Shown: in pieces, positions 20,626 through 29,779 of the stretch | How the letters are laid out: each line of letters starts with the position of its first letter | How positions within the stretch are numbered: position 1 is the stretch's first letter | DNA from: Lunularia cruciata | Lineage: Eukaryota; Streptophyta; Marchantiopsida; Lunulariales; Lunulariaceae | Direction of reading: 5' to 3' | Assembly: GCA_948567375.1 (NCBI GenBank) | Contig: OX419762.1 | Span: 20,080,727 to 20,144,726 of the forward strand | Length of the DNA: 64,000 nt | Position numbers and translations under genes: made by a program | The notes under the pieces: generated by a model | Database searches by the model: none | What the model was told of the DNA's origin: nothing | What the model saw: only the letters and a program-made list of their open reading frames with translations

Positions 20626-21855
20626 CCAGTGAGTGGTGGTGTTGCTTGTTGGACTTGTGGTGGACCTCACCATAGGAGAGAGTGTACTCAGGGCAGCGGA
20701 CTTGATACCTCTGGTGCATCACAGCCAGCACAGAGGCAGTGTGAGCACTGCCATAGATTTGGTCATACTAGTGACCGGTGTTTTGACCTACACCCGGAGT
20801 TACGGAGTGGTAGGGCTGCTATGGCAGGTAGTAGAGGAGCTCCAGTTCATGGAGGACGAGGTGGTAGAGGTGGTGGTAGAGGATCTACACCTAGTAGGGG
20901 TGCAGTACCTGCCCTTACTTCTGACACAGCTATGGCTACTCGGATTGAGCAGTTGGAGCAGAGATTGGCTAGTATGGCTATTGCTCATAGGAGATCAGAT
21001 TCGGGTGCTGAGGCTTCCACCTCATATGCTGGTGATAGAGATGCTTTGGACTTCATGTGCGGAGCAGCACAGGTGGATGCATCTGCAGCAGTGACTAGGA
21101 GTGCAGTACGTGCTCCAGAGCCTAGAGGAGCATCAGTGGAGTTGGACCCACAGAGAGGAGAGGTTGGGAGACAGGTCAGACTTCCCCAATCTTTCACGTT
21201 ATCTGAGGCATTGCAGACAACATCCATGGTTCCTAGACGTCCCAGTGCAGGTGTGGTAGGTGGTGATGGAGTACTTGATGGAGTACTTGCTAGTCAGCCA
21301 CTTGCTACTACACAGATTGAGTCTAGCATGATGTTGGGGGTGGCTCAGCTGATTATGCGGCATCCTTTATTTTCAGCCATTGACATGTTTACATTGGGAG
21401 TGGACCCAGCCCCAGTGTTCCGGTTGGCTGCCACATTGTGTGAGAGTAGGGATGGTGCAGTTCCTACTACTAGAGCAGAGGTGGTTGGTAGTGGAGCTGA
21501 CTTGGTTGAGGAGCATGGGATCCGTTCAGCGACCAGTGGTTTATGGCAGGCAGCAGCGGCTAGACTGGAGGAGTTGCCAGCTAGACCGGCCTTTGAGAGA
21601 GCGCGGTTTACACCTGGTGTTGTCCTATTGGATAACCAGAGGGGGATCTTTCGTTTGGTAGGACCTTCAGGGAAGGTCTATACACCACAGAGAGTCTTGT
21701 TAGACTCTGGTGCACAGCCCCTTATGTTGGAGAAGGCTGCAGTTGTTGGTCTGGAGTTACGGAAGACCGATGTGGAGAGGTGTCCATTTCAGATCCAGAC
21801 ATCTCTTGGTGGTGGTTCGACACAGTACATCACACGTGGAGAGCTTGTTGTCTAG
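20626..21855 (+). CDS. Zinc knuckles and front of retropepsin, element D, between TAG 1 and TAG 2
   Basis: In frame with gag after the TAG at 20623. No ATG lies close to its start, so expression by readthrough or as part of a polyprotein is likely. Two zinc knuckles are seen: CWTCGGPHHRREC (20650s, variant spacing) and CEHCHRFGHTSDRC (20740s, exact CX2CX4HX4C), typical of nucleic-acid-binding nucleocapsid. A Gly/Arg-rich tract follows (about residues 75-90). Near the C-terminus VLLDSGAQPLML (about 21694) is the aspartic protease active site. The frame stops at TAG 21853-21855, before the usual hydrophobic-hydrophobic-Gly of retropepsins; that part (DVLVGG) lies after the TAG. A finished protease would need readthrough. 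Confidence 0.85.
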   Translation, partial: PVSGGVACWTCGGPHHRRECTQGSGLDTSGASQPAQRQCEHCHRFGHTSDRCFDLHPELRSGRAAMAGSRGAPVHGGRGGRGGGRGSTPSRGAVPALTSDTAMATRIEQLEQRLASMAIAHRRSDSGAEASTSYAGDRDALDFMCGAAQVDASAAVTRSAVRAPEPRGASVELDPQRGEVGRQVRLPQSFTLSEALQTTSMVPRRPSAGVVGGDGVLDGVLASQPLATTQIESSMMLGVAQLIMRHPLFSAIDMFTLGVDPAPVFRLAATLCESRDGAVPTTRAEVVGSGADLVEEHGIRSATSGLWQAAAARLEELPARPAFERARFTPGVVLLDNQRGIFRLVGPSGKVYTPQRVLLDSGAQPLMLEKAAVVGLELRKTDVERCPFQIQTSLGGGSTQYITRGELVV

Positions 21856-23700
21856 GTTCAGCCTGGTCATCCGACTGATAGCTCGGTGGTGAGAGCTCAG
21901 GCTATTGCGACGATAGCTGAGTCCTATGATGTGCTAGTTGGGGGAGCAGTGTTATACCCTATGGGTTTCAGTATTGACTATTGGGAGGAGACAGCCTCTT
22001 ATAGACCTGGTTGGCAGTCTGGTGAGGGACGGGTATGTCGCCTACCAGTACGCTTCAGTAGTGGCAGTCTTGGCTCACTACAGTCCGGGACCATGGCAGC
22101 ATCAGTTTTGGCTTTCAGCGGTGCAGTTACTTGGCCTGGTGACTTGTTGGAGGGGAACGCCCATGCAGAGGATACTCCAATACCAGAGGAGATCACTCGG
22201 CTATGGAGTACGAGTGGGATTGTTCCATCCACCTTGGATGTTCCATTGTGGAGTTTAGAGGAGGCATTGCAGCAGCATGCAAATCAATTGGTGCAGCAGG
22301 CTTGGAGTGGAGCCTTCGTACCATCAGGGGATGAGTGTGAGGATGAGCCTCCAGAGGCGATTGCTTTGACACCTCTAGATACCACACTCATTGCTTGGCA
22401 GTATCCAATAGAGGGGATATGCCTATTGGAGTTGTTTGGTGGGATCAGCACCGGATTAGCTGCGGTATTACAGGCGGGTATCCGAGTACAGAGGTACTTG
22501 TATGTAGAGAGAGATGAGACTGCTAGGCGAGTCTCTCTACATCATGTGGCACACTTGGCCTATCGGTATCCGGAGTTATTACCGATGTCAGCAGTCAGAG
22601 GTTACCAGAAGGCCTTACCAGGAGACATTTCCTTACTGGGGGCGCATGACCTAGAGAGACATGGGCCTGTTCACTTGGTGATTTCTGGATGGCCATGTCA
22701 GGGACATACACGTGTGGGCCGTGGTTTGGGTCTTCAAGATCCTCGTTCTGGTGTGTTTTGGGAGATGTTACGGATACTACGACATCTCCAGGTTCATCAA
22801 TCTGTTTCTCCAGCTTACCTTTTGGAGAACGTTCCATTGATGGGTGATTCTCGCACTAGAGTGGTGGCGAGTACACATCAGGTCCATTCATGGATGGGAC
22901 CTGCTGTATTGTTAGATGCAGCCAGAGTGGGATCACGGGCTCATCGTCTTCGTCTTTGGTGGACAAACCTCTTACCCAGAGAGGTTCTACAGCGTGCTTA
23001 TGATGGGATTCAGCGACTGGACCACATTCTTGTTGATGATATCTTGGATGTTGGGCGTCAGTCTCAGACAGTGGTAGTGGCTGATAGGTCACCCATGGCA
23101 GTGGTGAACCTAGTTGGACAGCCTAGAGCTGCATTTCCCACACTCATGAGTTTCCCAGGCTCTCATGCTTTTCGAGAGGGAGGACCTGGACTTGTTTGGG
23201 ACTCACAGTTACAGCAGTTGGTGGAGCCCAATGCTGATGAGAGAGAGCGGGTGATGGGTTTTCGCACCGGTATTACCACTATTCCAGCAGTGTCAGAGGC
23301 ATCCAGGCGTCAGGTGTTAGGTCAGGCTATGGACCTGAACTGTTTGACCTGGATTGTGAGCCTTGGTTTGGCAGAGCAGCGTAGGATGCGCTTGATAGGC
23401 ATCACCACTCGGACACTTGTGAGCCCTGTGCCTATCGAGACGATTCAGGCACATGCTGGGGGCGATGGACCGAGTGGACATGGTATTCTTGGGACACATC
23501 CAGTAGCTACTAGGGAGAGTGGTCTACTTGGAGTCCATCCAGGTGAGCGTGGGCTACTTGGATTACACCCTTGGTCCACATGGGATGCAGCCAGAGGACG
23601 TATGGAGCTTGCAGCCAGAGTGGAGGGAGTTTTTCACACAGAGGTTGGGACCTCTAGTGGTCGGGAGCATGACACCATTGCTCCCAAGGGCCCAGTATAG
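21856..23700 (+). CDS. DNMT3-type cytosine-5 DNA methyltransferase of element D (with protease tail)
   Basis: In the same frame as the preceding region; first ATG at 21961. The first part (YDVLVGGAVLYPMGFSIDYW) resembles the end of a retropepsin. From about 22410 it is a C5-cytosine methyltransferase, which moves a methyl group from S-adenosylmethionine to cytosine in DNA. Motif I is LLELFGGISTGL (about 22420). Motif IV is GWPCQGHT with the catalytic Cys codon at 22696-22698. Motif VI is LLENVP (Glu at 22825). Motif VIII is AHRLRLWWTNL (about 22940). Motifs IX-X are ERVMGF and RRQVLGQAMDLNC (about 23250-23345). The order I to X is unpermuted and the details (LF-G-T-G, ENV, HRxRxxW, VMGF) resemble DNMT3, not the permuted plant DRM. 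No PWWP or ADD domain is seen. All catalytic motifs look intact. It ends at TAG 23698-23700. Confidence 0.9.
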   Translation, partial: VQPGHPTDSSVVRAQAIATIAESYDVLVGGAVLYPMGFSIDYWEETASYRPGWQSGEGRVCRLPVRFSSGSLGSLQSGTMAASVLAFSGAVTWPGDLLEGNAHAEDTPIPEEITRLWSTSGIVPSTLDVPLWSLEEALQQHANQLVQQAWSGAFVPSGDECEDEPPEAIALTPLDTTLIAWQYPIEGICLLELFGGISTGLAAVLQAGIRVQRYLYVERDETARRVSLHHVAHLAYRYPELLPMSAVRGYQKALPGDISLLGAHDLERHGPVHLVISGWPCQGHTRVGRGLGLQDPRSGVFWEMLRILRHLQVHQSVSPAYLLENVPLMGDSRTRVVASTHQVHSWMGPAVLLDAARVGSRAHRLRLWWTNLLPREVLQRAYDGIQRLDHILVDDILDVGRQSQTVVVADRSPMAVVNLVGQPRAAFPTLMSFPGSHAFREGGPGLVWDSQLQQLVEPNADERERVMGFRTGITTIPAVSEASRRQVLGQAMDLNCLTWIVSLGLAEQRRMRLIGITTRTLVSPVPIETIQAHAGGDGPSGHGILGTHPVATRESGLLGVHPGERGLLGLHPWSTWDAARGRMELAARVEGVFHTEVGTSSGREHDTIAPKGPV

Positions 23701-26700
23701 CAGCCAGTCAGTACGTCTTCCACTCCTACTACAGTTACAGAGGATACTTGGGAGCCAGATCTTGGACCCAAGCTTACTGGAGAGGAAAGACGGAGGGTTT
23801 GGAGGTTCTTGAGGAGTCACACGAGTTGTTTTGCCTTCAGTATGAAGGATTTGGGTGCTCTGAAGGGACCTGGTATACGGATTGAGCTGACTAGCGACAC
23901 ACCTGTTTTCCGACGTCCTTATCGATATAGTGAGATGGAGAGGACATTGATTCAGAGCCAGAGTAGTGACCTTTTTGAGGCTGGTTTGGTGGAGATTTCA
24001 CATGGAGAGTATGCATCAGCGACAGTGATGCCAGCCAAGAAGGATATGCATGGCAACTATACAGATAGGCGGATGTGTGGAGATTACCGTCCTATCAACC
24101 GACAGACCAGGGCTGATCGGTATGCCATGCCTACACCGGAGGAGATTTTTGATGCGATTGGGCATGCAAAGGTCTTCAGTACTTTGGATCTTCGAGCGGG
24201 ATATCATCAGTTGCCGATCAGGGAGGAAGATAAGTCCAAGACAGCATTTTGGGCTATTGATCCTCACGGCAAGGATGTGTTATATCAGTGGAGATTCTTA
24301 CCATTTGGGTTGAAGAATGCTCCTGCTGAGTTCCAGAGGGTCATGGATAGGATCCTAGCTGGACTGGATTTTGCTCGGTGCTATATTGATGACATTTTGG
24401 TGTATAGCACTACTGTGGAGGAGCATGAGAGGCAGTTGTTGGAGGTGTTTGAGAGGTTGAGATCTCATGGACTCAAATTACATCCTGGGAAGTGTAGGTT
24501 CTTCCATGAGCAGGTTGAGTATTTGGGTCACACTATCTACCCCGGAGGACTTGGTGTTCAGCAGACCAAGGTGGAGGCTATTGCACGTATTCCTCGGCCT
24601 ACGGATGTGAGCAGAGTGCGAGCATTCCTTGGGTTGGCAAACTTCTATCGCCGCTATGTTAGAGGATTTAGTGCCATTGCCAAGGCCTTGACAAAGCTGA
24701 CCAAGCTTACACAGGAGTGGTGTTGGGGAGATGAGCAGGAGAGAGCTTTTGTAGAGCTCAAGGAGAGGTTGACATCTGCTCCTGTTTTGAGGAGACCGAT
24801 CAGGGGACGACCATTTCGGGTTCACACTGATTGGAGTATGTTGGGGCTTGGAGCGGTGCTCACCCAGCATGATGATGAGGAGAAGGAGTTTGTGGTGGCC
24901 TATGCTAGTCGCTCCAACAATTCAGCGGAGGCGAAGTATAGTTCATATGAGGGAGAGTGCTTGGCAGCAGTTTGGGCAGTAGCACATTTCCGATGTTACC
25001 TATTTGGTAACCCCTTCACTCTCATCACTGATCATCAGCCGCTGAAGTGGTTGATGGAGTCCGACAAGCTTTCAGGGAAGCTTGCACGATGGGCTCTGAT
25101 TTTACAGGAGTATGATTTCACGGTTGTTCACAGACCTGGAGTGGTGAACCGTGATGCAGATGGGTTGAGTAGAAACCCATGTCCCAGCCAGCAGGATCAG
25201 ACCGGAGCACGTTGGCATGGTGAGACAGATGAGGAGATGGTGCCAGGTTGGCATGCATCGGCCTTTCTGTGTATATTTGCAGAGACTTTGGTGGTATCTC
25301 TCTCAGCGCATACAGGAGGAGTTATTGAGGTCACAGATCTAGAGAGTGAAGATATTGGTACAGTTCAGCGAGACATTCATGATGATGTCTTAGTGATGGA
25401 CTATCTTCGCACTGGTGTTGTGGGTGGCACAGTTGGGGCCAAGGAGAGAGACCGTGTTCTTCAGCAAGCCAGACGGTTCAGATTGGAGGGTAGACACCTT
25501 TTGCGTGTATGGGAGGATGGTAGAGTGCGAGTAGTACCACTTCCATCACAGAGACCACAGTTGGTCCGTCATGCTCATGAGGAGCTAGGACATTTTGGAG
25601 TAAAGCGTACATATAGCTTACTCCAGAGTCATTATTGGTGGCGCGGTATGCAGACCGAGGTACAGCAGTTTGTTGCCAGATGTGTGGTTTGTGACCGAGT
25701 TAGAGCATCATTCAATGCTCCTACGCCACAGTTACACCCATTACCTATCATGGGATTGGGTTACCGTTGGAGTTTGGACTTTGCCGGACCTTTACCGCTG
25801 ACTGTGAGACATCATCGGTATGTTTTGGTGATGGTGGAGCACTTCTCCAAGTGGATTGAGTTGGTGGCACTTCCTGACAAGTCTAGTGAAGGGACAGCTT
25901 ACTCGTTCCTGGATCGAGTTCTTAGTCATTTTGGTGCACCAGCTGAGGTTTTGACTGATCAGGGTACAGAGTTCTTGGGAGAGTTTCAGGTCTTGTGTGA
26001 CAAGGCTTTGATTGATCATCGTACTACATCCCGAGATCACCCTGAGGCAGATGGCTTAGCAGAGAGAGTGGTTCAGACGGTGAAGAGAGGATTGCGAAAG
26101 TATGGTTTGCAGAGAGGCCACTTGGGAGATTGGGATCTCCAATTACCTTGGTTGGCCATGGGCTATCGGTTCAGCCGGCAAGCCTCCTTAGCATCCTTCT
26201 CTCCATACTTTCTACTCTATGGACGAGATCCAGATTTACCTGCAGCTATTCGTCGAGATGCTACTGTAGTTTTGGACTTGGATGACCCTGATGTATGGAT
26301 GAGCGCATGTTCTCAGCGGGCAGAGATCTTTCAGAGAGTGATGTCGATGGCCTTCGAGAACTTGGCGATTGCTCAGCATAGAGATACTTTACGCTATGCT
26401 ACCATTCGAGGAGGAGGTTATAGACCCTCGATCCGTCGATTTCATCCAGGCGACTATGTATATCTACAGCAGACAGCACCGACGACACTTGATGTTTCTA
26501 CAGGCCGCACTATCTTGAGAGTGCGCGAGGTTTTGCCATTTGGAGTCCTTGTGTTAGAAGGACGTGATGGTGTTGTTTGGAAGGATCATGTGCGCAATTG
26601 TGCGCCATGCCACCTTCCAAACATTGATGGTACTATGGACCCAAGCTTGGCACTTGTACGTGTAGGCTTGAGGTGTATGTTATGTGGCTCTTCTGGTGGA

Positions 26701-26814
26701 GCTGCTACTATGTTAGTGTGTGATAGCTGTTCGAGAGGATGGCATATGGCATGTATGACTCCTCCCCTCACGGTGGTTCCTCAGGGACAGTGGTTATGTC
26801 TTAGATGTAGTTGA
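23701..26814 (+). CDS. pol: Reverse transcriptase-RNase H-integrase-PHD polyprotein of element D
   Basis: Continues in the same frame after TAG 23698; first ATG at 23842; true stop TGA at 26812. RT: LPFGLKNAPAEFQR, then YIDDILVYS (about 24382). RNase H: Asp in HTDWS, Glu in YEGECLA, Asp in ITDHQP, last Asp in NRDADGLSR (24830-25180). Integrase: HHCC zinc site from HAHEELGHFG (25570) to CVVCDRVR. Catalytic Asp codons are at 25777 and 25957 and Glu at 26062; the last two are 35 residues apart, the exact DD35E spacing. A GPY/F-like region follows. The last 45 residues (26674-26810) are a PHD finger with spacing CX2CX11CX2CX4HX2CX14CX2C, sitting where chromoviruses have a chromodomain. Uninterrupted over 3.1 kb. 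Confidence 0.95.
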   Translation, partial: QPVSTSSTPTTVTEDTWEPDLGPKLTGEERRRVWRFLRSHTSCFAFSMKDLGALKGPGIRIELTSDTPVFRRPYRYSEMERTLIQSQSSDLFEAGLVEISHGEYASATVMPAKKDMHGNYTDRRMCGDYRPINRQTRADRYAMPTPEEIFDAIGHAKVFSTLDLRAGYHQLPIREEDKSKTAFWAIDPHGKDVLYQWRFLPFGLKNAPAEFQRVMDRILAGLDFARCYIDDILVYSTTVEEHERQLLEVFERLRSHGLKLHPGKCRFFHEQVEYLGHTIYPGGLGVQQTKVEAIARIPRPTDVSRVRAFLGLANFYRRYVRGFSAIAKALTKLTKLTQEWCWGDEQERAFVELKERLTSAPVLRRPIRGRPFRVHTDWSMLGLGAVLTQHDDEEKEFVVAYASRSNNSAEAKYSSYEGECLAAVWAVAHFRCYLFGNPFTLITDHQPLKWLMESDKLSGKLARWALILQEYDFTVVHRPGVVNRDADGLSRNPCPSQQDQTGARWHGETDEEMVPGWHASAFLCIFAETLVVSLSAHTGGVIEVTDLESEDIGTVQRDIHDDVLVMDYLRTGVVGGTVGAKERDRVLQQARRFRLEGRHLLRVWEDGRVRVVPLPSQRPQLVRHAHEELGHFGVKRTYSLLQSHYWWRGMQTEVQQFVARCVVCDRVRASFNAPTPQLHPLPIMGLGYRWSLDFAGPLPLTVRHHRYVLVMVEHFSKWIELVALPDKSSEGTAYSFLDRVLSHFGAPAEVLTDQGTEFLGEFQVLCDKALIDHRTTSRDHPEADGLAERVVQTVKRGLRKYGLQRGHLGDWDLQLPWLAMGYRFSRQASLASFSPYFLLYGRDPDLPAAIRRDATVVLDLDDPDVWMSACSQRAEIFQRVMSMAFENLAIAQHRDTLRYATIRGGGYRPSIRRFHPGDYVYLQQTAPTTLDVSTGRTILRVREVLPFGVLVLEGRDGVVWKDHVRNCAPCHLPNIDGTMDPSLALVRVGLRCMLCGSSGGAATMLVCDSCSRGWHMACMTPPLTVVPQGQWLCLRCS

Positions 26815-26982
26815 CCTATAGCTAGTTCATTCTTTATATGGTATAGATTGCAGACAGGCGACTAACGATGGGGCTCCATAGCACCCGGCCTCCTGATCTT
26901 TGCCCATTAGAGGGTATACCATATACTTAGAGTAGATGGCTATCTGGAGTTAGAGGGACCTAACCGCCAGCTAGGGGGGCGA
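26815..26982 (+). other. 3' non-coding region and polypurine tract of element D
   Basis: A short non-coding stretch ends in AGGGGGGCGA (26973-26982), a purine-rich tract of the kind that primes plus-strand DNA. The next base starts X1, so by the usual logic the repeat copied by reverse transcriptase begins with X, not Y. The element integrated with Y first. Confidence 0.7.
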
Positions 26983-27090
26983 TTGTGGCACTTTAGAGTC
27001 TATGTATGACTTATGTGTGAGTTGTGTTTTTATAGTGTATGATGTTGACAGCGATGTATGTTGTGTAGCGATGTATATACGCACGACAGC
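26983..27090 (+). repeat. Split-repeat segment X1 of element D
   Basis: A 106-bp sequence starting TTGTGGCAC and ending CGCACGACA, followed by GC. It matches X2 (27540-27645) with only about two changes. It lies between the polypurine tract and Y2. Confidence 0.9.
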
Positions 27091-27539
27091 TGTCACGCCA
27101 TTTGTAGTTCCGCATCTAGATGCTCGGACACTGGAGTTCCAGTGATGGTAGTTAGAGTTATTCTAGCTGTTTCTCAGGGACTACTTTCCGACGGTTAGAT
27201 TTCGTGTTCGGGGTACTGACTTCACGGTGGGGCCCACCGTCACTTTGCACCGTTTGCACCGTCGAGTGTGCCGTCAGCGGGACCGTTAGGGTTTCAGGGC
27301 TAGCTCGAGTCCAGGGGGTATAGTTTCGAAGTGAGCTCCAGAGAGCTCACTTCTCTGATGTTGAGCCTTCGAGTTCCTGGCTATGGTGGACAGAGGCCGG
27401 CGAGCGTCACCTGGATTCTCTATGCTTGAGTGGGTGTGGCTTGACTGTAATCAGTGCCTAGTTGTTGGCAGTTTATAGAGTGACAGATCAAGTACTGATC
27501 TGAGTTGAGTTGAGTTGAGAATGTTAAGCAATCTGATTA
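27091..27539 (+). repeat. Terminal repeat Y2 of element D
   Basis: The second copy of Y, starting TGTCACGCC and ending CTGATTA. With X1 it forms X1-GC-Y2, and the joint reads GACAGCTGTC, a perfect 10-bp palindrome. It contains the same TATA-like box and self-primer segment as Y1. Confidence 0.9.
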
Positions 27540-27645
27540 TTGTGGCACTTTAGAGTCTATGTATGACTTATGTGTGAGTTGTGCTTTTATAGTGTATGAT
27601 GTTGACAGCGATGTATGTTGTGTAGCGATGTATATACGCATGACA
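27540..27645 (+). repeat. Terminal repeat X2 of element D
   Basis: A second copy of X forming the right end of the element (...CGCATGACA). The target duplication TCTA follows at once. Confidence 0.9.
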
Positions 27646-28647
27646 TCTAGAATGCTAAACTCACCATGATAAAATGATGTGCATATATGGATGTGAAATC
27701 ATAACCCACAAATTTCAAATCTTCAATAAAAGAATCACTGATGGAACTAGGTTCAAAATTTTAATGAAATTTTAAGTTTGATCTTGTCTCCAAACAATTG
27801 CATGGCATTGGATTTTTGAGTGTTGAGCACTAGCATGAGCACACACACAAATATTGAGCTAGAGAAAATTTGTACCACCTAGAGCAAGACAATCAATAGA
27901 AATGAAATCACTGAATGATTCAATCACAAAAGTGCAAGAAACAAACTCTTTCCTAAATGAATTGGCAAATTGAAAAGAACCATTAAGATACACAAGGAGA
28001 ACTTTCTTGCTTGCAAAGCCTTGTGTAGAAACTAATGTAAAATCACAATTACAAGCTATAAAGACCATTGTAAAATTGATCTTGAGTTTCTAGTTCATGT
28101 CCTTTAATGCAATGTGTGGGAATCAAAAAGTCCTCTCTTGTGAAACTAAAAACCACAAAGGCCTAGCATGGCTCCCACCTTTGGTCCCAAACCAACCAAG
28201 GTTATTTTTGTTATTAATAGTTCTTCATGGGTACTTCTGCAATTTTACAACTTGTTGGAGGTATTTTTGTATATTCCCTTAAATCTATTCTTGCTTTTAA
28301 TCATAAATTTATTAATTTGGAGTTAAATTTTGAATAATGAATGTATAAATAAATACATAATAACAACCTTTTTATTGGTATAAGCTTTGGTCTTCAAGAT
28401 ATAAGGACTTTCACTATGGTAGGTAATAGTATAATATAGTATTTTTGAAAAGGAAGAAAATAAACATTGGATGCCAATGATAATAAGTAATAAAGGTCAA
28501 ACTAAGTAAAAGGAACCAAAAGATTATATCAGAAATCAAGATATAAGTAGAAAAGATTAATGAAAGATTTATACAACTAGGTAACAGGATTGATGAATTT
28601 TCTATCAATATTCATTGATAGATGTGTTACAATATTCTAACACTACT
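27646..28647. other. AT-rich stretch without recognisable genes
   Basis: Between element D and the first repeat of element F. No coding or structural feature recognised. Confidence 0.5.
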
Positions 28648-29740
28648 TGTGGTGATCCATCTTTGCCTCATGAAAGTGGATTGCTTCTTCTTCTTTTTGG
28701 TTCAATAATAGATAATAGGAGCTAGTAGTTAGGAGACAAAAACAAAGGAATGTTCATTTTTTTTGGCCAAGCTAGGGTGATGCCTTTTTCCATATGGGTT
28801 TGTGGCCTAGAAGACAAGTTACATGACCACTCCTACTACAAGGTAGCCTACAAAGACAAAGACACTTTTTACTTGTTACTAAGATTGTTTTCCTATCATC
28901 AAAACCACAAGTGATAGTTTGTAAACTTCATCACTATAGACCTCATGATCTTTGTAATTAATTACAAACCATACAAATACAAGGTCACAGATCTCAAGGA
29001 CCACTATGACTACATGTGCTTGAGGAAAACAAGTATCAGTTTGTGAGTGATACAACACCTATCATATGTTTGTATGACCAAGTGTTAATACAAGCATTCA
29101 AGCAATATGATTGCACCACCAAAGAACAAAAATCCATACCATTTTCCTTGACCAAAATTTTCTCATGCCAAATGTATGACTTTTTGCCAACCATAGTGAT
29201 CCCCAAATGTAAAAGTAGTTCACCTCAATTATAACATGGAGACTTGCACTATGGAGCATAACTTTTTGCATAATCACCTTTTAAAATTCCTTTCCACCAC
29301 CATCTTGTTTTCACAAGAGCTTGTTTTGGTAGTGGTGTAACTTTGACTCTCTAAGGGTTTGTACAAGAGGGTGTTTTTGGGCAATTGAGTTCCCCATGTT
29401 AGTAGTCTATAAATGAGTGTAGCTATGGCACATGTGACAAAAAAACAAGAGACCCACAGGATCTTTGATGTTAAACCCCCAAAATTTCTGAGTGGGAAAT
29501 CCATCTCCAAACCAAATACATCCAAAGTAGAAAATGGACTTCTTGCTATAGAATTGGAATATATCTGACATCTCTATATTAGAATAAAACCATCACAATT
29601 ATGATCCTCACACTAAAATTTTGAGAGGTAATCCTGCATTCTGGACAGAAGATCATTGGCAGCATGTTCTTAGCATGAAACCTCTCCATTTGGCCAAATT
29701 CTTTATCCATACCTCCCATGATTGTCCTAGTCAAAAACTC
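28648..29740 (+). repeat. 5' long repeat of element F (LTR plus start of internal region)
   Basis: About 1.09 kb, collinear with 35514-36600 but clearly diverged by substitutions and small indels, so old. It contains CTATAAATGAG just upstream of a gag-like start. I cannot place the exact LTR end because no standard tRNA primer site is visible. Confidence 0.7.
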
Positions 29741-29779
29741 AGTACTACTTCCTAATTTACAGACTTTAAAGACAACAAC

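Larger units (their letters stand above)
17732..27645 (+). mobile_element. RetroDNMT element D: full-length gypsy element with DNA methyltransferase and PHD integrase
   Basis: A 9.9 kb element with ends TGTCACGCC and ACGCATGACA, flanked by TCTA (17728-17731 and 27646-27649; five bases, ATCTA, if the terminal A is counted in the duplication). The order is Y1, primer site, 1.5 kb leader, gag, zinc knuckles and protease, cytosine methyltransferase, RT-RNase H-integrase-PHD, polypurine tract, X1, Y2, X2. All coding parts lie in one frame, interrupted by three TAG codons. Y1 and Y2 differ at about six or seven positions in about 449, so insertion was recent. The element is much richer in CpG than its surroundings. 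E (minus strand) and C are relatives. Confidence 0.93.

Noticed and set aside
22410-23400. Plant DRM-type methyltransferase
   Set aside because: DRM enzymes have permuted motifs (VI-X before I-V). Here the order is I to X, as in DNMT3.
21886-23700. Methyltransferase as a host gene captured nearby
   Set aside because: It is in frame with flanking retrotransposon parts, has no introns, and occurs in the same place in copy C.
20623-23700. Host genetic code with TAG as glutamine
   Set aside because: Old copies show general CAG-to-TAG decay along with TAA and TGA stops. The host gene model gives no reason to read TAG as sense.
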